This document shows positions 14,809 to 16,881 of a stretch of DNA of 16,881 bases, piece by piece. This DNA is from JBGTKH01 sp041744735 (GTDB lineage: Bacteria; Planctomycetota; Planctomycetia; Pirellulales; Pirellulaceae): contig JBGTKH010000383.1 of assembly GCA_041744735.1 (NCBI GenBank), positions 1-16,881 of the forward strand, written 5' to 3'. The notes under the pieces are model-generated. The model had not been told where the DNA came from. It ran no database searches and saw only the letters and a program-made list of their open reading frames with translations. The translations under genes were made by a program, and so were the position numbers. Each line of letters opens with the position of its first letter. The first letter of the stretch is position 1.

Positions 14809-15179
14809 TGGCCGAAACGAAAATCTTTCAGGTCGAATGCGAACAGGACGTGTTAATCGTCACGCCGTTGCGTAATCTGAGCAGCTTGGCGGACGAAGAC
14901 ATCATTGCCGAGTGGGAAACCGTACAGCAACAGTTGACCGTGTCCGGCGTGCGGCACGTGGTGTTTGACTTCCACAACCTAAAATACTTCGGTTCCACGA
15001 TGCTGGAAGTGATGCTTTTGCTCTGGAAACGCATCCGGCCGCACGAGGGCAGGCTGGCCGTCTGCAACGTCTCTAAGGAAGCCCGCGAAATCCTCCGCCT
15101 CTCCCGCTTCGACACCATCTGGCCCGTCTGCGACTCGCGCGACGCGGCACTGGGTGAAGTCAACAGTCAACCTGTTTGA
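14808..15179 (+). CDS. STAS-domain protein, anti-sigma-factor-antagonist type (coupled to the REC-HATPase gene)
   Basis: The 123-residue STAS protein starts at ATG 14808 in the TAATG overlap; an in-frame ATG at 14802 would add two residues. Strand-helix order is QDVLIVTPLRNL, VRHVVFDFHNLKYFGSTMLEV, GRLAVCNVSKEAREILRLS, then a short last helix. Ser63 in YFGSTMLEVML lies at the phosphorylation site of SpoIIAA/RsbV, with Thr64 next to it; the usual Asp before it is Gly62. It resembles the STAS protein at 6050 in length and layout. Overlap with the kinase gene makes the two a likely cognate pair: kinase 2 would phosphorylate Ser63, and the REC-PAS-PP2C phosphatase could remove the phosphate (inference). 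A palindromic element begins 6 nt after the stop. Confidence 0.88.
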   Translation: MAETKIFQVECEQDVLIVTPLRNLSSLADEDIIAEWETVQQQLTVSGVRHVVFDFHNLKYFGSTMLEVMLLLWKRIRPHEGRLAVCNVSKEAREILRLSRFDTIWPVCDSRDAALGEVNSQPV

Positions 15180-15184
15180 ATTCC

Positions 15185-15293
15185 GGAGTGCGGCGACTCG
15201 TCGCCGCTTTGGGAGTTTTAGTTGTTCGTACGCGATGTCTTTGGATCTAAGAAGATCAAAAACTCCTAAAGCGGTGACGAGTCACCGCACTCC
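15185..15293. repeat. 109-bp inverted-repeat element (MITE/REP-like)
   Basis: Two 35-nt arms, 15185-15219 and 15259-15293, are inverted copies with 32 of 35 matches, joined by 39 nt. The outer part GGAGTGCGG...  and the inner AAAACTCC give a long stem, and each arm contains its own hairpin (GCGGCGA-CTCG-TCGCCGC in the left arm; GCGGTGA-CGAG-TCACCGC in the right arm). Both changes inside the small hairpin are paired, which keeps each arm able to fold. It may end the STAS transcript. Confidence 0.85.
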
Positions 15294-15319
15294 AAGTCCC
15301 CCGATTGGAAATTACCGAA

Positions 15320-15555
15320 ATGAAGTCCATCGCCGCTTTCCTCATTGTCGGTTGCGCGACGTTCGCGTTTGCCGCTGATCAGCCGCCGGCAAATCCTATC
15401 GGCAAGACGATGCCCGAGCCCGGCACGAATACAAGTTCGTGCTAAACGGCAAAGATTGGAGGCACGATCCCGGCAACCGCGAGTTCACCGGCTTCTATAA
15501 CAACAGCGCCCTCGACCTGACCCGCGGCCGATATCTACCCGACAGTGGCCAATAA
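15320..15555 (+). pseudogene. Frameshifted remnant of a secreted glycogen-binding (CBM48/AMPK-type) protein
   Basis: ATG 15320 opens a 41-codon frame with a typical signal peptide (MKSIAAFLIVGCATFAFAAD) that stops at TAA 15442-15444. In another frame from about 15424 the sequence reads HEYKFVLNGKDWRHDPGN, then REFTGFYNNSALDL, ending at TAA 15553-15555. The 'EYKFV.(D/N)GK.WRHDP' and 'NS.L' pieces are characteristic of the C-terminal strands of CBM48/AMPK glycogen-binding domains. The N-terminal strands of that domain are missing between the signal peptide and the shift, so an internal deletion probably put the two ends out of frame. I see no way to read one intact product. Confidence 0.65.
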
Positions 15556-15571
15556 GTTCGCAGCACCAAAG

Positions 15572-15627
15572 TCCTTCGTCCTTCGTCCTTCGTAATTCGT
15601 AATTCGCAATTCGTAATTCGTAATTCA
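15572..15627. repeat. Tract of eight heptanucleotides (TCCTTCG x3, then TAATTCG-type x5)
   Basis: Three exact TCCTTCG units (15572-15592) run directly into five units of TAATTCG (15593-15627), the third of which is CAATTCG and the last TAATTCA. The tract ends 6 nt before the ATG of the HTH gene. The period of 7 is the same as at 9899-9926. On the opposite strand it gives GAATTAC and GAAGGAC units, which encode a spurious repetitive peptide. Confidence 0.9.
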
Positions 15628-15633
15628 TTCCCC

Positions 15634-15882
15634 ATGCCCACCCTCGAATACTTGTGCGAACAAACCGGCACGACGATCGACGACATCGCCGAGCGCACGA
15701 AACTGCCGCTGAAGCGCGTCGAAGCCATCGCGCTGGGCCGCTGGACCCCCAGCTCCGAGGAACGCCGCCGCATCGCCGAAGCCTTCGCCCTGCCCGTCGA
15801 AGACATCGCCTGGGGCCACACCATGGACCCCCGCAACATCCGCTACCACCGCTTTGGCTTCAAGAAGCACTTCGATTCCTAG
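15634..15882 (+). CDS. Small helix-turn-helix (XRE/Cro-like) DNA-binding protein
   Basis: The 82-residue protein is nearly all one Cro/C1-type helix-turn-helix: LCEQTGTTIDDIAERTKLPLKRVEAIALGRW holds helices 1-3 (read as LCEQTGTTIDDIAERT and LPLKRVEAIALGRW), and SSEERRRIAEAFALPVEDI is helix 4-5. The C-terminus WGHTMDPRNIRYHRFGF is a tail that I recall being conserved in planctomycete homologues, so the protein looks complete. The start ATG 15634 has no Shine-Dalgarno and follows the heptamer tract by 6 nt. Its targets are unknown. The stop TAG at 15880-15882 is followed in the same frame by a CHAT-domain fragment, probably a chance junction from deletion. Confidence 0.8.
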   Translation: MPTLEYLCEQTGTTIDDIAERTKLPLKRVEAIALGRWTPSSEERRRIAEAFALPVEDIAWGHTMDPRNIRYHRFGFKKHFDS

Positions 15883-16080
15883 GGCTCACGAGTTCCCGAA
15901 GCGATCCTCGAAGCGCTTGCCGATCGGCCCGAGGTGTCGGTCGATTTCTGCCGCCCCGCCACGCTCAAGGCGTTGGTCGCGGCGCTGGAAAAAGCCAAGG
16001 ACAACGGGCGGCCCTACCACGGGCCCTACCACGTGGTCCACTTCGACGGCCACGGCACGACGATCCCGCACGAAGCCTAG
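15883..16080 (+). pseudogene. CHAT-domain (caspase-like protease) fragment, truncated at both ends
   Basis: The open frame after the HTH stop reads RVPEAILEALADRPEVSVDF, then ATLKALVAALEKAKDNGRPY, then HVVHFDGHGT and ends at TAG 16078-16080. 'PY/FHVVHFDGHG' with a preceding helix 'L.ALEAAL..A...GRP' is the signature around the catalytic His of CHAT domains (peptidase family C80/caspase-like). The N-terminal part and everything after the His, including the catalytic Cys, are missing. A 12-nt in-frame duplication (GGCCCTACCAC at 16010-16020 and 16022-16032) inserts GPYH just before the His strand. The terminal TAG is supplied by the terminal repeat of the MITE-like element. It has no start codon of its own, so I treat it as a dead fragment. 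Confidence 0.65.
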
Positions 16081-16207
16081 TGCTTTGTCAAAGTTAAACA
16101 GTGGGGTAAGCATCCTGCTTGCCGACGTCTTCGCCTCGTCGATCGCAAGCTGGAAGCTTACGCCACGAAACACGGCATCCCAATTTCTAGCTTTGACAAA
16201 GCACTAG
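16077..16207. mobile_element. MITE-like element with 17-bp perfect terminal inverted repeats
   Basis: CTAGTGCTTTGTCAAAG (16077-16093) recurs as an exact inverted copy at 16191-16207. Inside, a second pair of inverted arms (16101-16122 and 16145-16166) matches at 19 of 22 positions. The total is 131 bp with no coding capacity. The ends CTAG...CTAG are compatible with insertion at TA, as in Tc1/mariner-IS630 elements, but an element-free copy would be needed to prove the target duplication. It interrupts the CHAT gene fragment. Confidence 0.75.
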
Positions 16208-16235
16208 ACTAGTGCCGACCGGGGCGCATGAAAAA

Positions 16236-16326
16236 GCGGGGCCTCGGACGCACCAAAATACGCATTGGAGAAGCTGGGTGGCCAGGGGCAAGGCAACCAC
16301 CCAACTACAATCGTCAGAGGCCCCGC
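16236..16326. repeat. Nested inverted repeat / hairpin
   Basis: A 15-nt arm (GCGGGGCCTCGGACG, 16236-16250) pairs with 16312-16326 with one mismatch. Inside it, GGGTGG (16276-16281) pairs with CCACCC (16297-16302). It is separated from the MITE by about 30 nt. It could be another small repeat element or a structured RNA; nothing here decides between them. Confidence 0.55.
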
Positions 16327-16652
16327 GGGCCAGCTTTGTCGTCTCGATTCACGGGACGACGACCGCATGAAACGCACGCGGCGCGCCAAGCGGCGACTTT
16401 TGGCGAAAATCATTGCCGGCCGCGTGCAAATCGCGGGCAATCACTGGTTTCTTTTAATCCGTCGGCCGCGGCGCGAGCCAGCACGCGCCCTTACGCCAAA
16501 TCGGTCATGATGTATTCTGCGTCACGTGGGGATTTTGCTGCAGCAGGATCGTACATCGCGGCAGCACGTTTGACCGCGCCCTCCGTGCGGCATTGCGATA
16601 AAATAACCTAGTTCCAGCCCAGCCCGCGTTCGATCGTCGGAGTCTTGTTGAC
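16327..16652. other. Intergenic stretch with no recognised gene
   Basis: The only plus-strand frame with an ATG of note is 16367-16510, 47 residues and very basic (MKRTRRAKRRLLAKIIAG start). It has no homology I recognise and no Shine-Dalgarno, so I do not call it a gene. A minus-strand frame of 78 residues (16204-16440) crosses the nested hairpin and is unlikely to be real. A TAAAAT at 16599-16604 precedes the lipid kinase-like gene but lacks a properly spaced -35. Confidence 0.4.
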
Positions 16653-16881
16653 GTGCAATCCCCGATATCTTACCTCGGCCCTGAAGCCCGCCGCGTGCTC
16701 ATTTCGCTAAACCCGAACGCGGGCGCGCGATCGAGTGATTCGCTGATCGATCGCCTGACGGAATGCCTGGACAGCGAGGGCTTGGTGGTCGATACGTTTA
16801 CCGATATCGATCGCTTGGCCAGCGAGGCCGCGTCGGCGATGGCTGAGGGCCGGCTGCGGGCGGTTGTCGCGGCAGGCGGCG
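16653..16881 (+). CDS. Diacylglycerol/lipid kinase-like protein (DAGK catalytic domain), N-terminal part
   Basis: The frame from GTG 16653 runs open to the window edge (76 codons). It reads ARRVLISLNPNAGARSSDSL, then LTECLDSEGLVVDTFTDIDR and RLRAVVAAGG. This is the start of a DAGK/LCB5/YegS catalytic domain: the 'NPNAG' (NP.(A/S)G) motif near the first strand, helix and second strand, and the beginning of the nucleotide-binding 'V.AAGGDGT' motif at the edge. Such enzymes phosphorylate diacylglycerol or related lipids at the membrane with ATP. GGAG at about 16638-16642 lies 10 nt upstream of the GTG; no ATG is available in frame before the domain. Substrate and C-terminal half are outside the window. 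It is not obviously linked to the signalling genes. Confidence 0.8.
   Translation, partial: MQSPISYLGPEARRVLISLNPNAGARSSDSLIDRLTECLDSEGLVVDTFTDIDRLASEAASAMAEGRLRAVVAAGG

Noticed and set aside
15185..15627. Possible CRISPR array because of several repeats
   Set aside because: The repeats are palindromic pairs or 7-nt tandem units without spacers; no cas gene is present.
15495..15839. Minus-strand frame with ELRITNCELRITKDEG repeats
   Set aside because: The repetitive peptide is only the translation of the heptamer tract, a known kind of spurious protein.
16367..16510. 47-residue basic ORF
   Set aside because: No Shine-Dalgarno, no recognised family, and it lies among decayed repeats.

Overview
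The window is GC-rich bacterial DNA dominated by signal transduction. It looks like a planctomycete (Pirellulales-like), an inference from the long multidomain hybrid kinases, sparse Shine-Dalgarno sites, small palindromic elements, heptanucleotide tandem repeats and fragments of protein families common in that phylum. No rRNA or other phylogenetic marker is present to confirm this.

Layout. At 1-408 (minus) is the start of an outer-membrane beta-barrel-like protein that runs off the left edge. Positions 694-5024 carry a plus-strand cluster: a small FHA-domain protein, a membrane histidine kinase (HAMP, PAS, HisKA, HATPase) and a REC-PAS-PP2C (RsbU/SpoIIE-type) phosphatase. Positions 5038-6049 are partly decayed: a broken Rpn/DUF4351-like gene and an opposite-strand DUF4160-like gene. 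A STAS-domain protein (6050-6406) follows, with a good sigma70-like promoter. After a palindromic repeat come two large paralogous hybrid kinases. The first (6721-9912) has an N-terminal membrane domain that matches the copper/ethylene-binding domain of plant ETR1 and cyanobacterial SynEtr1, then PAS-PAS-HisKA-HATPase-REC-REC-HPt. The second (9928-12774) is soluble: REC-PAS-HisKA-HATPase-REC-REC-HPt. Next are two tandem REC-HATPase proteins (12923-13852 and 13897-14808) that resemble anti-sigma-factor kinases (RsbW/SpoIIAB) fused to a receiver, and a second STAS protein (14808-15179) whose start codon overlaps the preceding stop.

From 15180 to 16652 is a decayed region. It holds a 109-bp inverted-repeat element, a frameshifted glycogen-binding-type (CBM48/AMPK-like) pseudogene, a tract of eight heptamers, a small HTH protein, a CHAT-protease fragment cut off by a MITE-like element with 17-bp terminal inverted repeats, and a nested hairpin. 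The right edge holds the start of a diacylglycerol/lipid kinase-like gene (16653 onward).

How the genes may work together (inference). The set has every part of a partner switch (RsbU-type phosphatase, STAS antagonists, RsbW-type kinases), and nearly every part carries or is next to a receiver domain. This suggests a partner-switching module gated by a phosphorelay from hybrid kinases, one of which may sense ethylene or copper. No sigma factor or other final target lies in the window. Of the two REC-HATPase paralogues, the first has Gln and Arg where the second has the canonical catalytic Glu and His, which suggests a kinase-impaired partner. No tRNA, rRNA or CRISPR array was seen.
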